From contig NZ_CP139970.1 of the NCBI RefSeq assembly GCF_034424545.1, forward strand, positions 372,001-436,000: 64,000 nt of DNA. Direction: 5' to 3'. Below are positions 10,325 to 21,352 of the stretch, in pieces (within the stretch, counting starts at the first letter, position 1; each line of letters starts with the position of its first letter). A model generated the notes under the pieces. That model saw only the letters and a list, made by a program, of their open reading frames with translations. It had not been told where the DNA came from and did not search any database. The DNA comes from Trinickia caryophylli (GTDB taxonomy: Bacteria > Pseudomonadota > Gammaproteobacteria > Burkholderiales > Burkholderiaceae). Both the position numbers and the translations under genes were made by a program.

Positions 10325-11194
10325 CTAGGTGGCGGGGGCGTCGGTATCGCGTCCGGCTGGCTGCCCGCCGTCGCTCGACACAGTAAGGCCCGCGGCGGCA
10401 TTCGCATCGAGACCCGCACGCGCTGGTGCCCCCTCGTCAGCATCGACGAGATCGAACGCCGCTTCGATCATCTCGGCCGCGTCCACTGTTGTCGCGCCCC
10501 GCGCCAGCGTCACCTGAATGCCGCGCCGCGCGTACGCCTCGCGCACGGGCGCAAACGACCGCCGGTGATGCTCGCACGGGCCGTGCGCGATGAGCGCAGC
10601 CAGATGCTGAGGCGTGCCGTAGCCGACATGCGCGTCGAAACCGTACATCGGGTACCGCTCGTGCAAGTCGAGCAGCATCCGGTCACGCGTGACTTTCGCG
10701 AGGATCGATGCAGCCGAGATCGCCGGCACGAGTGCATCGCCGCCGATGATCGCCTCGCTGCGGATAGAAAGAACCGGGCAGCGATTGCCGTCGATCTTCG
10801 CGAGCGTCGGCGCCACCGCGAGCCCTTCGACGGCCCGCTTCATCGCCAACATCGTTGCGTGCAGGATGTTGAGCGTGTCGATCTCCTCCACGCTCGCCGA
10901 TGCGACGCAATAGGCAATCGAACGTTCGACGATCTTGTCGTAAAGCGCCTCGCGCGTCTTCGCGTTCAGCACTTTCGAATCGTCGAGGCCGCGAATGCGG
11001 CGCTTGGGATCGAGAATCACGGCTGCCGCCACCACCGGCCCGGCGAGCGGCCCCCTGCCCGCCTCGTCGACACCGCAGACGATATCGAGCGGCGAGCTGA
11101 AATCGAGCGGCGACTGATCTGCCCTCGGATTCGCGGCAGCAGTCTTGCGCGGCGGCTTCGCGGCGCCACGGCGCTCTGCGCGCTTATCGGTCAT
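10325..11194 (-). CDS. rnhB: Ribonuclease HII with extended termini
   Basis: Cuts the RNA strand of RNA-DNA hybrids and removes single ribonucleotides from DNA. The catalytic core is intact: D43 and E44 in [12 protein letters not shown]135 in AKIDGNRCP and D153 in [10 protein letters not shown], at the same spacing as D16/E17/D108/D126 of E. coli. At 289 residues it is longer than usual (about 200): a basic N-terminal extension of ~38 residues and an acidic, Ala-rich C-terminal tail of ~65 residues after SFAPVREA. The ATG overlaps the lpxB stop by four bases. Confidence 0.95.
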   Translation of the reverse strand: MTDKRAERRGAAKPPRKTAAANPRADQSPLDFSSPLDIVCGVDEAGRGPLAGPVVAAAVILDPKRRIRGLDDSKVLNAKTREALYDKIVERSIAYCVASASVEEIDTLNILHATMLAMKRAVEGLAVAPTLAKIDGNRCPVLSIRSEAIIGGDALVPAISAASILAKVTRDRMLLDLHERYPMYGFDAHVGYGTPQHLAALIAHGPCEHHRRSFAPVREAYARRGIQVTLARGATTVDAAEMIEAAFDLVDADEGAPARAGLDANAAAGLTVSSDGGQPAGRDTDAPAT

Positions 11195-12360
11195 GAGCGC
11201 GGTTTCCTCGCCTCGATGACGCATTCGACGGCTTCGGCCGCGCACTCGGCCGTGTTGCGGCGCAGCGTCTCGTGCATCTGCGTGAAGACGTCCACGAGCG
11301 TGCGCCGATTCGCCTCGTCGTGCAACTGCGTTAGCGTGGCATCGGCGAGTGCCTCGGGCGTGGCGAAGTGCTGCAGCAACTCGGGCACGACGAAGCGCCC
11401 AGCCAGAATGTTGGGCAATCCCACATAGGGCAGATAACCCTGCCGGCGCATGATCTGCCCCGTGAGCCAAGGCACCTTGTAGGAGATGACCATCGGTTTT
11501 TTGAGCAGCGCCGCCTCGAGGGTCACCGTGCCGCTCTTCACGAGCACGGCGTCCGCCGCGGTCATGGCACGCTGCGCGTCCCCATCGGTAAGGGTCAACG
11601 CGAGATGCGGGTGCGCCTGCGCGAGCGGCTGCAGCAATGCCCGCAACGCCGGCGTGGCGGCCGGCATCACGAAGCGCAAGCCCGGCTCACGCTGCTGCAT
11701 GATCGCCATTGCCGCAAAAAACGTCGGGCCGATGAGTTCGATCTCCGAACGCCGGCTGCCGGGCAGCACCGCGATCACGGGCCCCGAGTCGGGCAGGCCG
11801 AGCAAGCGACGGGCACCCGCAACGTCGGGCACGAGCGGGATCTCGTCGGCGAGCGGATGGCCCACATAGGTGGCCGCCACCCCCGCCTTTTCGAGCAGCT
11901 CGATCTCGAACGGGAACACGCACAGCATATGATCCACGGCCCGTGCGATCTTTTTGATACGGCCGCCGCGCCATGCCCAGATCGAGGGGCAGACGAAATG
12001 GATCGTCGGGATACCTGCCGCGCGCAGCGGCTCTTCGAGACCGAAGTTGAAATCGGGCGCATCGACGCCCACGAACACGTGCGGCCGCTCGGCTAGCAGT
12101 TGATGCCGCAGATCGCGCCGGATGCGCAAAATCTCGGGAATGTGCCGAAGGGCCTCGACATAGCCGCGCACGGCGAGCTTTTCCATCGGCCAGTGCGCAT
12201 CGAAGCCCTGCGCGGCCATACGCGGCCCGCCGATGCCGTAGTAACGCGTATCCGCGGGCAACCGCCGCGCGAGCCCGCCCAGCAGAGCGGCCGCGAGCAG
12301 ATCGCCCGACGGCTCGCCCGCCACCATTGCGACACGCAAGGCACTGGTGGGCGACGCCAT
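11191..12360 (-). CDS. lpxB: Lipid-A-disaccharide synthase
   Basis: Joins UDP-2,3-diacylglucosamine and lipid X to form the lipid A disaccharide at the inner membrane. The 389 residues begin [22 protein letters not shown] (the conserved AGEPSGD motif) and include [25 protein letters not shown] and the GT-B donor-site region [14 protein letters not shown]. Its ATG overlaps the lpxA stop by one base (TGATG), and its stop overlaps the rnhB start, so lpxA-lpxB-rnhB are translationally coupled. Confidence 0.97.
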   Translation of the reverse strand: MASPTSALRVAMVAGEPSGDLLAAALLGGLARRLPADTRYYGIGGPRMAAQGFDAHWPMEKLAVRGYVEALRHIPEILRIRRDLRHQLLAERPHVFVGVDAPDFNFGLEEPLRAAGIPTIHFVCPSIWAWRGGRIKKIARAVDHMLCVFPFEIELLEKAGVAATYVGHPLADEIPLVPDVAGARRLLGLPDSGPVIAVLPGSRRSEIELIGPTFFAAMAIMQQREPGLRFVMPAATPALRALLQPLAQAHPHLALTLTDGDAQRAMTAADAVLVKSGTVTLEAALLKKPMVISYKVPWLTGQIMRRQGYLPYVGLPNILAGRFVVPELLQHFATPEALADATLTQLHDEANRRTLVDVFTQMHETLRRNTAECAAEAVECVIEARKPRS

Positions 12361-13148
12361 CAGCGAATGATGCCGCGCTCTGATGCGTCGATGAACGCGA
12401 TCAGCTTCTGCACGGGGGCATCGCCGTCGCCGCCGGCCGCGGCCAGCTCGGCAAGCTGCGACTTGGCCTCTTCGAGCGACAGGCCGTTTTTGTAGAGCAG
12501 CCGATAGGCGCTTCGCAGCGCGGAGATCGCATCGGCCGAAAAACCGCGCCGGCGCAGGCCTTCCACGTTGATGCCATGCGGCTCCGCCTTGTTGCCCGCC
12601 GCGATCACGAAAGGCGGAACATCCTGCACGAGCGCGGAGGCACCGCCGAGCATGGAGTGCTCGCCGATTCTCACGAACTGGTGTACGCCGGACATTCCGC
12701 CGACGATGGCCCAGTCGCCGATGAACACGTGCCCGGCCATCTGCGCGTTGCTCGACAAAATGACGTGGCTGCCGACGTGGCAGTCATGACCGATATGGAC
12801 ATAGGCCATGATCCAGTTGTCGTTGCCGAGCGTCGTCACGCCGCGGTCCTGCACGGTGCCCGTGTGAATCGTCGTGAATTCCCGGATCGTGTTGCGATCG
12901 CCGATCACGAGGCGCGTGGGCTCGCCCTGGTATTTCATGTCCTGCGGCCGCCCGCCGATCGAAGCGAAATGACCGATCCGATTATCGGCGCCGATCGTGG
13001 TATGCCCCTCGACGACGCTGTGCGAGCCGATGACGGTACCGGCACCAATCGTCACGTGCGCGCCCACGACCGCATAAGGGCCGATCTCGACATTTTCACC
13101 GATCTGCGCGCCCGGCTCGATGATTGCGGTGGGATGAATCCTGCTCAT
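12360..13148 (-). CDS. lpxA: UDP-N-acetylglucosamine acyltransferase
   Basis: First enzyme of lipid A synthesis; transfers 3-hydroxyacyl from ACP to UDP-GlcNAc. The 262 residues form the expected left-handed beta helix of hexapeptide repeats ([20 protein letters not shown]...), with the catalytic region [12 protein letters not shown] helical C-terminal domain ([20 protein letters not shown]) follows. The ATG at 13148 gives the standard N-terminus; upstream in-frame codons are not conserved. Confidence 0.97.
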   Translation of the reverse strand: MSRIHPTAIIEPGAQIGENVEIGPYAVVGAHVTIGAGTVIGSHSVVEGHTTIGADNRIGHFASIGGRPQDMKYQGEPTRLVIGDRNTIREFTTIHTGTVQDRGVTTLGNDNWIMAYVHIGHDCHVGSHVILSSNAQMAGHVFIGDWAIVGGMSGVHQFVRIGEHSMLGGASALVQDVPPFVIAAGNKAEPHGINVEGLRRRGFSADAISALRSAYRLLYKNGLSLEEAKSQLAELAAAGGDGDAPVQKLIAFIDASERGIIR

Positions 13149-13254
13149 GCGCCTTCGCCCTTCTTCATTGCCTCGTGTCTGCTTCGCGGCGCTGGAACGA
13201 GGTCGTCCATGCACCGCCTGCCATCCTCGACAGGCGCCCGGCGCCCGCGGGGCA

Positions 13255-13713
13255 TTACTCGTCGGTATGCTTCACCGTGCACATCAGGTCCGCTTCGGCC
13301 GCCGTCGCGCCATCGACTTCGGCTCGTGCCTTGAACTTCCAGATCCCGCGCATGTAGCGTTCGAACGATGCGTGCAGGATCAGTTGATCGCCCGGCTCGA
13401 CGACGCGCTTGAAGCGGGCGCCATCGATGCCGACGAAGTAGTAAAGCGTCTTTTCGGGGTCGTGCGGCTCTTCGGCGAACGTGAGAAGCGCAGCCGTTTG
13501 CGCAAGCGCCTCGAGAATCAGCACGCCCGGCATCACGGGCCGTTGCGGAAAGTGGCCTGTGAAATAGGGCTCGTTGATCGACACGTTCTTCAGCGCCTTG
13601 ATGCTCTTGTGGGGCTCGAGCTCGAGCACCCGATCCACGAGCAGAATCGGATAGCGATGCGGCAGCAGCGTGAGAATCTTATGAATGTCGAGATTGATTT
13701 TTTCAGTGCTCAT
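13255..13713 (-). CDS. fabZ: (3R)-hydroxyacyl-ACP dehydratase FabZ
   Basis: Dehydrates 3-hydroxyacyl-ACP in fatty acid elongation and competes with LpxA/LpxD for the same acyl pool. The 152-residue hotdog-fold protein carries active-site H54 in [12 protein letters not shown] and E68 in LILEALAQ. It starts [20 protein letters not shown] at the ATG at 13713, behind a GGAG about 12 bases upstream. It lies between lpxD and lpxA, the usual order in proteobacteria. Confidence 0.98.
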   Translation of the reverse strand: MSTEKINLDIHKILTLLPHRYPILLVDRVLELEPHKSIKALKNVSINEPYFTGHFPQRPVMPGVLILEALAQTAALLTFAEEPHDPEKTLYYFVGIDGARFKRVVEPGDQLILHASFERYMRGIWKFKARAEVDGATAAEADLMCTVKHTDE

Positions 13714-13862
13714 GGTCTGTCTGCTCCACGCCTTGACTGCGCGGAAGATAACTGCGGACGCTTCGATCGAAGCAATCATGCTGCCCGACTCCAACGCGCG
13801 CCGCCTGATGGCGCGCCCCCGGATCGGGCGCGTCATCCGCGCGTCGGGCGGACCGGACTCCT

Positions 13863-14936
13863 TTATGCGCCGCCGGCGCCCTTCTCGACGGCGGCTTCCA
13901 ACGCTTTGATACGCTCGCGCAATTTGTCGAGGTTGCGCATCAACGCGGCGCTCCTGTTCCAATCGGTATGCTCGACCGCCGGAAAGGCGCTCGTGTAAAT
14001 CCCCGGCTTCGACAGCGACTTCGACACGCCCGACTTCGCCGTCACGATCACGTAGTCGGCGAGCGTTACATGCCCCGCGATGCCAACGGCGCCGCCGATC
14101 ATGCAATGGCGGCCGATCGTCGTACTGCCTGCGATGCCGGCGCAACCCGCGATTACCGTGTAGGCACCGATACGGCAGTTATGGCCGATCTGCACGAGAT
14201 TGTCGATCTTCACGCACTCTTCGATGATCGTGTCAGCCATCGCGCCGCGATCGATCGTGGTATTTGCGCCGATTTCGACATCGGGGCCGATCCTGACGCC
14301 ACCGACCTGCGGGATCTTGACCCAGGTGCCCGTGCGAGCCTCGCCGTCGCCGACGAAGTCGGGCGCAAAGCCGAAGCCGTCGGAGCCAATGACGGCGCCC
14401 GAATGGATGATCGCGCGCGGCCCGATCTTGCAGCCGTGATAGACCGTCACATTGGGATAAAGATGCGTCCCCTCGCCGATTTCCGTCGCGCGCCCGACGA
14501 CGACGTTCGCGTCGAGCCGGACCGCATCGCCGATAACCGCGCCCGCCTCGACAACCACGTGCGGCCCGATGACGGCACTCGCGGCCACCTTCGCCGATGG
14601 ATCGACGACGGCACTCGGATGCACGCCCGCCTGCGCCTTGGGTGCGGCCAGATCGATGAACATCTGCGCGACGCGGGCGAAGTAAGCGTAGGGATTCGGT
14701 GTGACGAGGAAATTACGTCCCTCGCGCGAGCCGAGCTTCGCCAGATCGGCCGGTGCGATCAGCACCGCACCCGCCTCGGTGGTCTCGACCTGGGAAATGT
14801 ATTTCGGGTTGGCCAGAAAGGCCAACTGATGAGCGCCTGCCTGATCGAGCGGTGCAAGGCCGCCGATGGGCAAGGTCGCGTCTCCGACGATGTCTCCGCC
14901 GAAGCGCTGTGCGATATCTGCAAGCGTCAATGCCAT
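13863..14936 (-). CDS. lpxD: UDP-3-O-(3-hydroxyacyl)glucosamine N-acyltransferase
   Basis: Third step of lipid A synthesis. The 357 residues have the N-terminal uridine-binding domain ([19 protein letters not shown]...LAFLANPKY), then a hexapeptide-repeat beta helix with the catalytic stretch [12 protein letters not shown], and a C-terminal helix ([20 protein letters not shown]). The start at 14936 is the conserved one. It follows skp by 20 bp and precedes fabZ by about 150 bp. Confidence 0.97.
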   Translation of the reverse strand: MALTLADIAQRFGGDIVGDATLPIGGLAPLDQAGAHQLAFLANPKYISQVETTEAGAVLIAPADLAKLGSREGRNFLVTPNPYAYFARVAQMFIDLAAPKAQAGVHPSAVVDPSAKVAASAVIGPHVVVEAGAVIGDAVRLDANVVVGRATEIGEGTHLYPNVTVYHGCKIGPRAIIHSGAVIGSDGFGFAPDFVGDGEARTGTWVKIPQVGGVRIGPDVEIGANTTIDRGAMADTIIEECVKIDNLVQIGHNCRIGAYTVIAGCAGIAGSTTIGRHCMIGGAVGIAGHVTLADYVIVTAKSGVSKSLSKPGIYTSAFPAVEHTDWNRSAALMRNLDKLRERIKALEAAVEKGAGGA

Positions 14937-14956
14937 TCGCGTGCGGCTCCCGGCAA

Positions 14957-15487
14957 TCAATTGGATGCGTTCGCGGCCAACGCCTTGAGCACCTGATCGG
15001 TGATATCGATGCGCGGACTGACGTAAACGGCTTCTTGCACGATCAGATCGTAATGTTGCTGCTCGGCGATCTGCTTGATGACCTTGTTCGCGCGCTCGAG
15101 CACGGCAGCGAGCTCTTCGTTGCGGCGCTGGTTGAGGTCCTCGTTGAACTCGCGGCGCTTGCGTTGGAAGTCGCTATCGAGATTCGAAAGCTCGCGCTGC
15201 TTTTCGGCACGATCGGCCATCGACAACGACGTACCGTTCTTGTCGAGCGAGTCCGACATCGACTTGAGACGCTGCGCCATATCGCGCAGATCCTTGTCGC
15301 GCTTTGCGAATTCCGCCTCGAGCTTCTTCTGCGCGGCTTGCGCCGCGGCGGATTCGCGCAGGATGCGGTCCGAGTTGACGGCCGCGATGCGTGCTTCCTG
15401 CGCCCGCGCCTGCGCGACACCCGCGCCGAGCACCACGGTGAGCGCCAGCGCGCAGAACAAGCGTTTCGAAAACGTACGGGTAAGCAA
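14957..15487 (-). CDS. skp: OmpH/Skp family periplasmic chaperone
   Basis: Holds unfolded outer-membrane proteins in the periplasm and delivers them to the BAM complex. The 176 residues start with a signal peptide ([20 protein letters not shown], cleavage probably after ARAQA or ARA), followed by [14 protein letters not shown] and a long charged coiled-coil region (residues ~45-125) that forms the Skp tentacles. The start is TTG at 15487, supported by GAGAGGAAG just upstream; there is no suitable ATG or GTG. It lies 32 bp after bamA, its functional partner. Confidence 0.94.
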   Translation of the reverse strand: MLTRTFSKRLFCALALTVVLGAGVAQARAQEARIAAVNSDRILRESAAAQAAQKKLEAEFAKRDKDLRDMAQRLKSMSDSLDKNGTSLSMADRAEKQRELSNLDSDFQRKRREFNEDLNQRRNEELAAVLERANKVIKQIAEQQHYDLIVQEAVYVSPRIDITDQVLKALAANASN

Positions 15488-15519
15488 AATCTTCCTCTCG
15501 ATACTGTTGGGGCGCGCGA

Positions 15520-17823
15520 TCAGAATGCCGTCCCGATCTGGAACTGGAATTTCTGGTACTTGTCGCCTTCATGCTTCTGCAACGGGAAGCCGAGACTCAG
15601 CTTGAGCGGGCCGATCGGTGAAATCCATGCGAGACCCACGCCATAGCCGTAGCGCAGGCCGTTTGCCCCCGTGCTGTTGCCGAGTTCGCCCCAGACGTTG
15701 CCGCCGTCCAGGAAGGTGAACACGCGCAGCGTCCGGTCATAGCCGGTACCCGGCAGCGGGAACGTCAGTTCGATATTGCCGACGAGCATCTTCGAGCCGC
15801 CGATCGGGTCGCCCGTCGTCGCGTCGCGCGGACCCAGCGAGCTCGGCTCGTAACCGCGCACCGAACCGATACCGCCCGCGTAGTAGTTCTTGAAGATCGG
15901 GTAGTTCTTGCCGCTCAGGCCTTTACCGTAGCCGCCCTGGAAGTTCAAGCCGAGCACGAAGCCGCGTGCGAACGAGTAGTAATACTGGGCCTGGATGTCG
16001 GCCTTGTAGTATTGCGTTGCACCAATCGGCGTACCGTATTCGGCGTTGGCCTGCGTGAAGTAGCCGCGGCTCGGCACGAGCGCGCTGTCGCGCGCATCGC
16101 GGGCCCACGCTGCCGTGATCGGAATGTTGTTCGAAACGCGTCCGAATTCGTTCACGTAATCGCGATAGCTTTGCGGCGTGGCCGAGTCCACGTCGAGCCG
16201 GTTCTGCTCGAACCCGGCGCCGAAGTAGACCGTATCGACTTCGGAGAACGGAATACCGAACTTCAGATCGCCACCGGCCGTGATGATGCGGAAGCTCGAG
16301 TCGGTCGAGTAGTAAAGCGGCTGCGTCGTGCGGTAGTAAACGTCGGTGATCCGTTTGATGCCGTCAACCGTGAAGTAAGGGTCGACCTGCGTCACCGTCA
16401 ACGTGCGGTAGCTGCGCGCGGTATTGACGTTCACGGCGAGGCTCGTGCCCGAGCCGAACACGTTGTCCTGCGAGACGCCGGCCGACAACACCACCTTGTC
16501 GGTCGACGAGAAACCGGCGCCGAGCGTAATAGCGCCCGTCGGCTTCTCGGTCACCTTCACGTCGACGTCGACCTGATCGGCCGTACCTTCGACGGGTACG
16601 GTCGTGACATCGACGTCGGTGAAGTAGCCAAGCCGGTTCACGCGATCCTTCGACAACGCCAGCCGGCTCGAATCGAACCACGAGCTTTCGAGCTGCCGCA
16701 TTTCGCGACGCACGACTTCGTCGCGCGTGCGCGTGTTGCCGACGATATTGACGCGGCGCACATACACTCGCCGGCTCGGATCGATCTGCAGCGTGAGCGC
16801 CACTTTGTGGTGCAGCTGATCGATCTCCGGTTGCGCATTGACCGTCGCGAACGCATAGCCGTATTCGCCGAGTTTGTCGACGACCGCCTTGGTGGTGGCC
16901 TGCAGTTTGTCCGCCGAGAAGCGCTCGCCCGGCTTGATCTTGACGAGCTTTTGCAGCTCGGGCCCGCGATCGAGCAGATTGCCCGCGAGCTTGATGCTCG
17001 AGATCGTGTACGGCTCGCCCTCATGCACCGTCAAGGTGAGGTACATGTCTTTCTTGTCGGGCGAGATCGACACCTGCGTCGACTCGATGTTGAACTCGAG
17101 GTAGCCGCGGTTCAGGTAGTACTTGCGGACGTTCTCGAGGTCGACCGTCAGCTTGTCCTTCGAGTACAGATCGTTCTTCGTGTACCAGGAGAACCAGTTC
17201 GGCGTGGACAACTGCATCTCGCTGCGCAGCGTGCTCGTACTGAACGCCTTGTTCCCGACGAAGTTGACCTGGCGGATCTTCGCGCTCGGCCCTTCGTTCA
17301 CCGAGAACAGAATCGAAACACGGTTGCGGTCCACCGGCGTGACCGTGGTCGTCACCTCGGCCGCATAGAAGCCGCGCGTCAGATACTGGCGCTTGAGTTC
17401 CTGCTCCGCGCGATCGACGAGCGACTTGTCGTAATAGCGCCCTTGCGACAAACCGACGCTCTTGAGCGCCTTGAGCAGCGCGTCCTTCTCGAATTCGTGC
17501 AGCCCCGAAAAATCGATCGAGGCAATGGCCGAACGCTCGACCACGTTGACGATGACCACATCGCCTTCCGTCGACACCTGCACGTCGTTGAAGAAGCCCG
17601 TGGCGTAAAGCGCCCGAATGGCCTCCGATGCCTTGTCGTCCGAGAACGTATCGCCTTGCTTGATCGGCAGGTAGGCGAAGACCGTGCCGGGTTCGATCTG
17701 CTGCAGCCCGTTGATCTTGATGTCTTTCACCACGAACGGCGTCGTTGCATGAGCCACGAGCCCGTGGGCGGCGATAGCCGCGACCGCGACAGTCTTAGGA
17801 ACAAAGCGATGAGGTTTCAACAA
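15520..17823 (-). CDS. bamA: Outer-membrane protein assembly factor BamA
   Basis: The essential Omp85 insertase of the BAM complex, 767 residues. A signal peptide (residues 1 to ~27, ending VAHA) leads to five POTRA domains (residues ~28-430; first one FVVKDIKINGLQQIEPGTVF) and a 16-strand barrel. The conserved lid-loop region GIGSVRGYEPSSLGPRD lies near residues 660-680, and the chain ends in phenylalanine (FQFQIGTAF), the beta-signal. The start is TTG at 17823 behind GGGGAAG; the next codon is also TTG. Confidence 0.97.
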   Translation of the reverse strand: MLKPHRFVPKTVAVAAIAAHGLVAHATTPFVVKDIKINGLQQIEPGTVFAYLPIKQGDTFSDDKASEAIRALYATGFFNDVQVSTEGDVVIVNVVERSAIASIDFSGLHEFEKDALLKALKSVGLSQGRYYDKSLVDRAEQELKRQYLTRGFYAAEVTTTVTPVDRNRVSILFSVNEGPSAKIRQVNFVGNKAFSTSTLRSEMQLSTPNWFSWYTKNDLYSKDKLTVDLENVRKYYLNRGYLEFNIESTQVSISPDKKDMYLTLTVHEGEPYTISSIKLAGNLLDRGPELQKLVKIKPGERFSADKLQATTKAVVDKLGEYGYAFATVNAQPEIDQLHHKVALTLQIDPSRRVYVRRVNIVGNTRTRDEVVRREMRQLESSWFDSSRLALSKDRVNRLGYFTDVDVTTVPVEGTADQVDVDVKVTEKPTGAITLGAGFSSTDKVVLSAGVSQDNVFGSGTSLAVNVNTARSYRTLTVTQVDPYFTVDGIKRITDVYYRTTQPLYYSTDSSFRIITAGGDLKFGIPFSEVDTVYFGAGFEQNRLDVDSATPQSYRDYVNEFGRVSNNIPITAAWARDARDSALVPSRGYFTQANAEYGTPIGATQYYKADIQAQYYYSFARGFVLGLNFQGGYGKGLSGKNYPIFKNYYAGGIGSVRGYEPSSLGPRDATTGDPIGGSKMLVGNIELTFPLPGTGYDRTLRVFTFLDGGNVWGELGNSTGANGLRYGYGVGLAWISPIGPLKLSLGFPLQKHEGDKYQKFQFQIGTAF

Positions 17824-17888
17824 CGTGCTTCCCCAGTGTTTTAGCTACACTCGTCCTCGGCGGCTGCCAACGCGCACCGCCGGACGCT

Positions 17889-19265
17889 TTAGAAGTGGAT
17901 TAAACGAGCCAGATCGTTGAAGAGCGCGACCGCCGACAAAGCGACGATGCATACGAGGCCGGCTCTTTGCAGAACGAGTTGCCAACGCTCCGATACGGCC
18001 TTGCCGGTCGCAGCTTCAACCAAATAATATAACAGATGCCCCCCGTCCAATACGGGAATCGGCAATAAGTTCAACACGCCGAGACTGATGCTGACGAGCG
18101 CCAGAAAGGAGAGGAAAGGCGCGAGCCCCAGGCGCGCGCTCTTGCCGGCATAGTCGGCAATGGTGACCGGGCCCGACAGATTCTTGATCGAGGCCTCGCC
18201 CGTGAGCATGCGGCCGAACATGCGCAGCGAATAAACGCCGATATCCCACGTGCGGCGCGTGCCGCGCACGACGCTCTCCGCGGGCCCGTAGCGCACGTCC
18301 ACCGTCGAAACCTTGGTCGCGAGCGCCGCACCGATGCGGCCGATCTCGAGCCCCGTCTTCGGGTCGCGCTGTGCCGCCGGCGTGATCGCGAAAGAAAGCG
18401 GCTCGTTCGCTGCCTGTGGGCGCAGCACCTGAAGCGCGAGCGGCCGGCCCGCGTGTGCCTTGACGTAAGCAATGAAAGCGTCGGCGCCATCGATGCGCCT
18501 GCCGTCCACCGCGCGCAATAAATCGCCGGGCGCGAGCCCCGCGCGCTCGGCGGCGCTGCCGGGCTCGACACCCGCCACCGACAGCGAGCCGCCTTCGCCG
18601 AACCCGAGCTTCGCCATGAAATCGTCGTCGACGTCATGGTCGGAAACCCGCGTCAGGTCCACCGGGAAATCGAACGTGCCATGTCCATCGCGCGCACGCA
18701 AGACGATGCGCCGATGGTCGAACGTGGCATCGAGCAGTTTCCAGCGCAGGTCCGACCATGAGCGCACCGGCTCCATCTGGCCGCCTGGCTCGCTCGCGAT
18801 CGCCACGACCGTCTCCCCGCCCTCGAAACCCGCGCGCGCGGCCGCGCTGCCGGCAGGCGGCGTGGCAAGCGTCGCCGTGGGTTCGACCACGCCAGTCGCG
18901 AACACGGCGGCAAAAAGCGCGATGGCGAGCACGAAGTTCGCCAGCGGCCCCGCCAGTACGATTGCGATGCGCTTGGCCACATGCTGGCGATTGAACGCGA
19001 ACCGGAGGTCCTCGGGTGCGATGCCCGGCCCCGGATCGCGCTCGTCGAGCATCTTGACGTAGCCACCGAGCGGCAGCGCGGAAATCGTCCACTCGGTGCC
19101 GCTCTTGCGCCCGACCCAGCGCACGAGCGGCCGCCCAAAGCCGATCGAGAACCGCAGCACCTTGACGCCCGCGAGCCGCGCCACGCCGTAGTGCCCGAAC
19201 TCGTGCACGACGACGAGCACCCCGATCGCGACGACGAAGGCGGCGATTTCGATCAGCAGGTTCAT
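17889..19265 (-). CDS. rseP: RIP metalloprotease RseP (site-2 protease)
   Basis: An intramembrane zinc protease that cleaves the anti-sigma factor RseA (or its equivalent) in the envelope stress response. The 458 residues start MNLLIEIAAFVVAIGVLVVV and hold the HExxH site in VVHEFGHYGVARLAG within the first transmembrane helix. PDZ domains lie between the second and third helices (VEPGSAAERAGLAPGDLLRA). The second metal-site motif NLLPIPVLDGGHLLYYL is near the C-terminus. The ATG at 19265 lies 13 bp after the dxr stop, and bamA follows. Confidence 0.97.
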   Translation of the reverse strand: MNLLIEIAAFVVAIGVLVVVHEFGHYGVARLAGVKVLRFSIGFGRPLVRWVGRKSGTEWTISALPLGGYVKMLDERDPGPGIAPEDLRFAFNRQHVAKRIAIVLAGPLANFVLAIALFAAVFATGVVEPTATLATPPAGSAAARAGFEGGETVVAIASEPGGQMEPVRSWSDLRWKLLDATFDHRRIVLRARDGHGTFDFPVDLTRVSDHDVDDDFMAKLGFGEGGSLSVAGVEPGSAAERAGLAPGDLLRAVDGRRIDGADAFIAYVKAHAGRPLALQVLRPQAANEPLSFAITPAAQRDPKTGLEIGRIGAALATKVSTVDVRYGPAESVVRGTRRTWDIGVYSLRMFGRMLTGEASIKNLSGPVTIADYAGKSARLGLAPFLSFLALVSISLGVLNLLPIPVLDGGHLLYYLVEAATGKAVSERWQLVLQRAGLVCIVALSAVALFNDLARLIHF

Positions 19266-19278
19266 CGCGGCCTCACTG

Positions 19279-20502
19279 TCATTGCAACGCGCGGTCCGCC
19301 CCGCCGGCGCGGGTCGGCACACGGCCGCCCATCGGGCGCGCGGCGATGAACTCGCGTGCCGCACGGCGCGCCGCGGCATCGACGTCGAGCACGTCGTCGA
19401 GCCCCTCCGGGCGGCGGTTCGGCAACGCGTCGAGAACCGCGCCTACCGTCGCCGCGATCTCCATGAAGCCGATCCGGCGCTCGAGAAATGCCTCGACGGC
19501 CACCTCGTTGGCGGCGTTCAGTGCCGCGCTGGCGATGCCGCCCGCGGCCAGCGCCTGCATCGCCAGTGCCAGGCATGGGAAGCGGTCGTAATCGGGTTTC
19601 TCGAAGCTGAGCGAGGCCACCTGAACCAGATCGAGCTGTGCAACCCCCGAATCGACGCGCTCCGGATAGGCGAGCGCGTGAGCGATCGGCGTACGCATGT
19701 CGGGGTTGCCGAGCTGTGCCAGCACGGAGCCGTCCGCATACGAGACGAGCGAATGGATAACGCTTTGCGGGTGAATCAGCACGTCGATGCGCTCGCCGGG
19801 CAGGCCGAAGAGCCAATGCGCCTCGATGACTTCGAGGCCTTTATTCATCATCGTCGCCGAATCGACCGAGATCTTGCGGCCCATGACCCAGTTCGGATGC
19901 CTGCAGGCTTCGTCGGGCGTGACATCGAAGAGCGTGGCCGGCTCGCGCGTGCGAAACGGTCCGCCCGAAGCCGTCAGGATGATCTTCGATACGCCGCCAT
20001 GCTCGGAAACGGCGCGCGGCAGGCATTGAAAGATCGCGTTGTGCTCGCTGTCGACGGGCAAGAGCGTCGCGCCGTGATCCCTCACGGCGTCCATGAAGAT
20101 GGCGCCCGACATGACGAGGGCTTCCTTGTTGGCAAGCAGGATCCGTTTGCCTGCGACAGCGGCTGCCAACGTCGGCGCAAGGCCGGCCGCGCCGACGATC
20201 GCGGCCACCACGGTGTCGCAGCCGTCGCTGGCAGAGACTTCGACAAGCGCGTCGGGCCCATACGCCACGCGCGTCGGGCAGCCCGCCGCACGCAGCCGGG
20301 CTTCGACGGCGGCTGCCGTGGCGGCATCTCCGACGACGGCCACTTCGGGCGCGAATTTCAGGCATTGCGCGACGAGTTTGTCGCCGTTGCGATGCGCCGT
20401 CAGCGCATAGACCGAGAAACGCTCCGGATGGCGGGCGACGACATCGAGCGTGCTGTCGCCGATCGAGCCCGTGGAGCCAAGCAGTGTCAATCGTTTTTTC
20501 AT
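19279..20502 (-). CDS. dxr: 1-deoxy-D-xylulose 5-phosphate reductoisomerase
   Basis: Second step of the MEP isoprenoid pathway: DXP to MEP with NADPH. The 407 residues show the NADPH-binding [16 protein letters not shown] at the N-terminus, the metal- and substrate-binding regions [14 protein letters not shown] and [10 protein letters not shown], and [20 protein letters not shown]. It feeds uppS two genes upstream with isoprenoid precursors. The start at 20502 follows cdsA by 28 bp. Confidence 0.98.
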   Translation of the reverse strand: MKKRLTLLGSTGSIGDSTLDVVARHPERFSVYALTAHRNGDKLVAQCLKFAPEVAVVGDAATAAAVEARLRAAGCPTRVAYGPDALVEVSASDGCDTVVAAIVGAAGLAPTLAAAVAGKRILLANKEALVMSGAIFMDAVRDHGATLLPVDSEHNAIFQCLPRAVSEHGGVSKIILTASGGPFRTREPATLFDVTPDEACRHPNWVMGRKISVDSATMMNKGLEVIEAHWLFGLPGERIDVLIHPQSVIHSLVSYADGSVLAQLGNPDMRTPIAHALAYPERVDSGVAQLDLVQVASLSFEKPDYDRFPCLALAMQALAAGGIASAALNAANEVAVEAFLERRIGFMEIAATVGAVLDALPNRRPEGLDDVLDVDAAARRAAREFIAARPMGGRVPTRAGGADRALQ

Positions 20503-20530
20503 ATCCGTTTCCCTGAGTGCGCCGCGCGCT

Positions 20531-21352
20531 TCACCCGATGAGCAGCATCGCCAGCGGCAGCACCGGCAGCAGCGCGTCGATGCGGTCCAGCACGCCGCCG
20601 TGGCCGGGCAGCAGGCCGCTCGAGTCCTTCACGCCTGCCTGGCGCTTCAGCAACGATTCGAACAGATCGCCGACGATGCTGAACGCAACGAGAAAAGTCA
20701 GGGCCAGGCACGCGCGGCCCCATCCGAGCCGCATGCCGAGCACCGTGAAGAGCGTGGGCGCCAAAAACTGCGAGGCGATCGCCACCACACCGGCGATCAT
20801 CACCGCGAGCCACCCGCCGAGCGCGCCTTCCCACGTCTTGCCCGGGCTGATCGCCGGAGCGAGCTTGTGGCGACCGAACCCCTTGCCGGCAAAGTATGCG
20901 CCGATGTCTGCGAGCCATACGACCAGAAGCACCGATAGAACGAACGATACGCCCATTGCGCGGGCGACGACGAGGGCATGCCAGCAGGCGACGAAAAGCA
21001 GCAAGCCGGTGAGGAACAGGAAGAGGCGCCAGGCCCCGTGCGCGAGCTGCGGCTTGCGCACGAGAACGAAGGGCCCCGCGAGCACCCAGAAAACGGCCGC
21101 CGCCTCGAAGAGCGGCCGCGCCGCGCGTGGGCCGGGCGGCAGGCGCGTGCTTGCAGCCACGGCGAGCGCGGCCACCGCCGCATATCCGATTGCCGCCGCC
21201 GCGGGAAGCTTGAGCAGCCGAGCCCATTCCCAGGCAGCCAGCACGACCACGAGCCCGATGAGGGCGCCGAACGCGCCGATCGGCGCGTACAGGGTTACGG
21301 GAACGAAGACCGCCAGAAGTACGAGCGCCGTGGCGACACGGGTCTTTAGCAT
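20531..21352 (-). CDS. cdsA: Phosphatidate cytidylyltransferase
   Basis: Makes CDP-diacylglycerol, the precursor of all phospholipids. The 273-residue protein is mostly transmembrane (about eight helices). It carries the family signature split over [20 protein letters not shown] and [15 protein letters not shown], and the C-terminal [17 protein letters not shown] with the conserved Asp. It starts [17 protein letters not shown] at 21352, overlapping the end of uppS by seven bases. Confidence 0.97.
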   Translation of the reverse strand: MLKTRVATALVLLAVFVPVTLYAPIGAFGALIGLVVVLAAWEWARLLKLPAAAAIGYAAVAALAVAASTRLPPGPRAARPLFEAAAVFWVLAGPFVLVRKPQLAHGAWRLFLFLTGLLLFVACWHALVVARAMGVSFVLSVLLVVWLADIGAYFAGKGFGRHKLAPAISPGKTWEGALGGWLAVMIAGVVAIASQFLAPTLFTVLGMRLGWGRACLALTFLVAFSIVGDLFESLLKRQAGVKDSSGLLPGHGGVLDRIDALLPVLPLAMLLIG

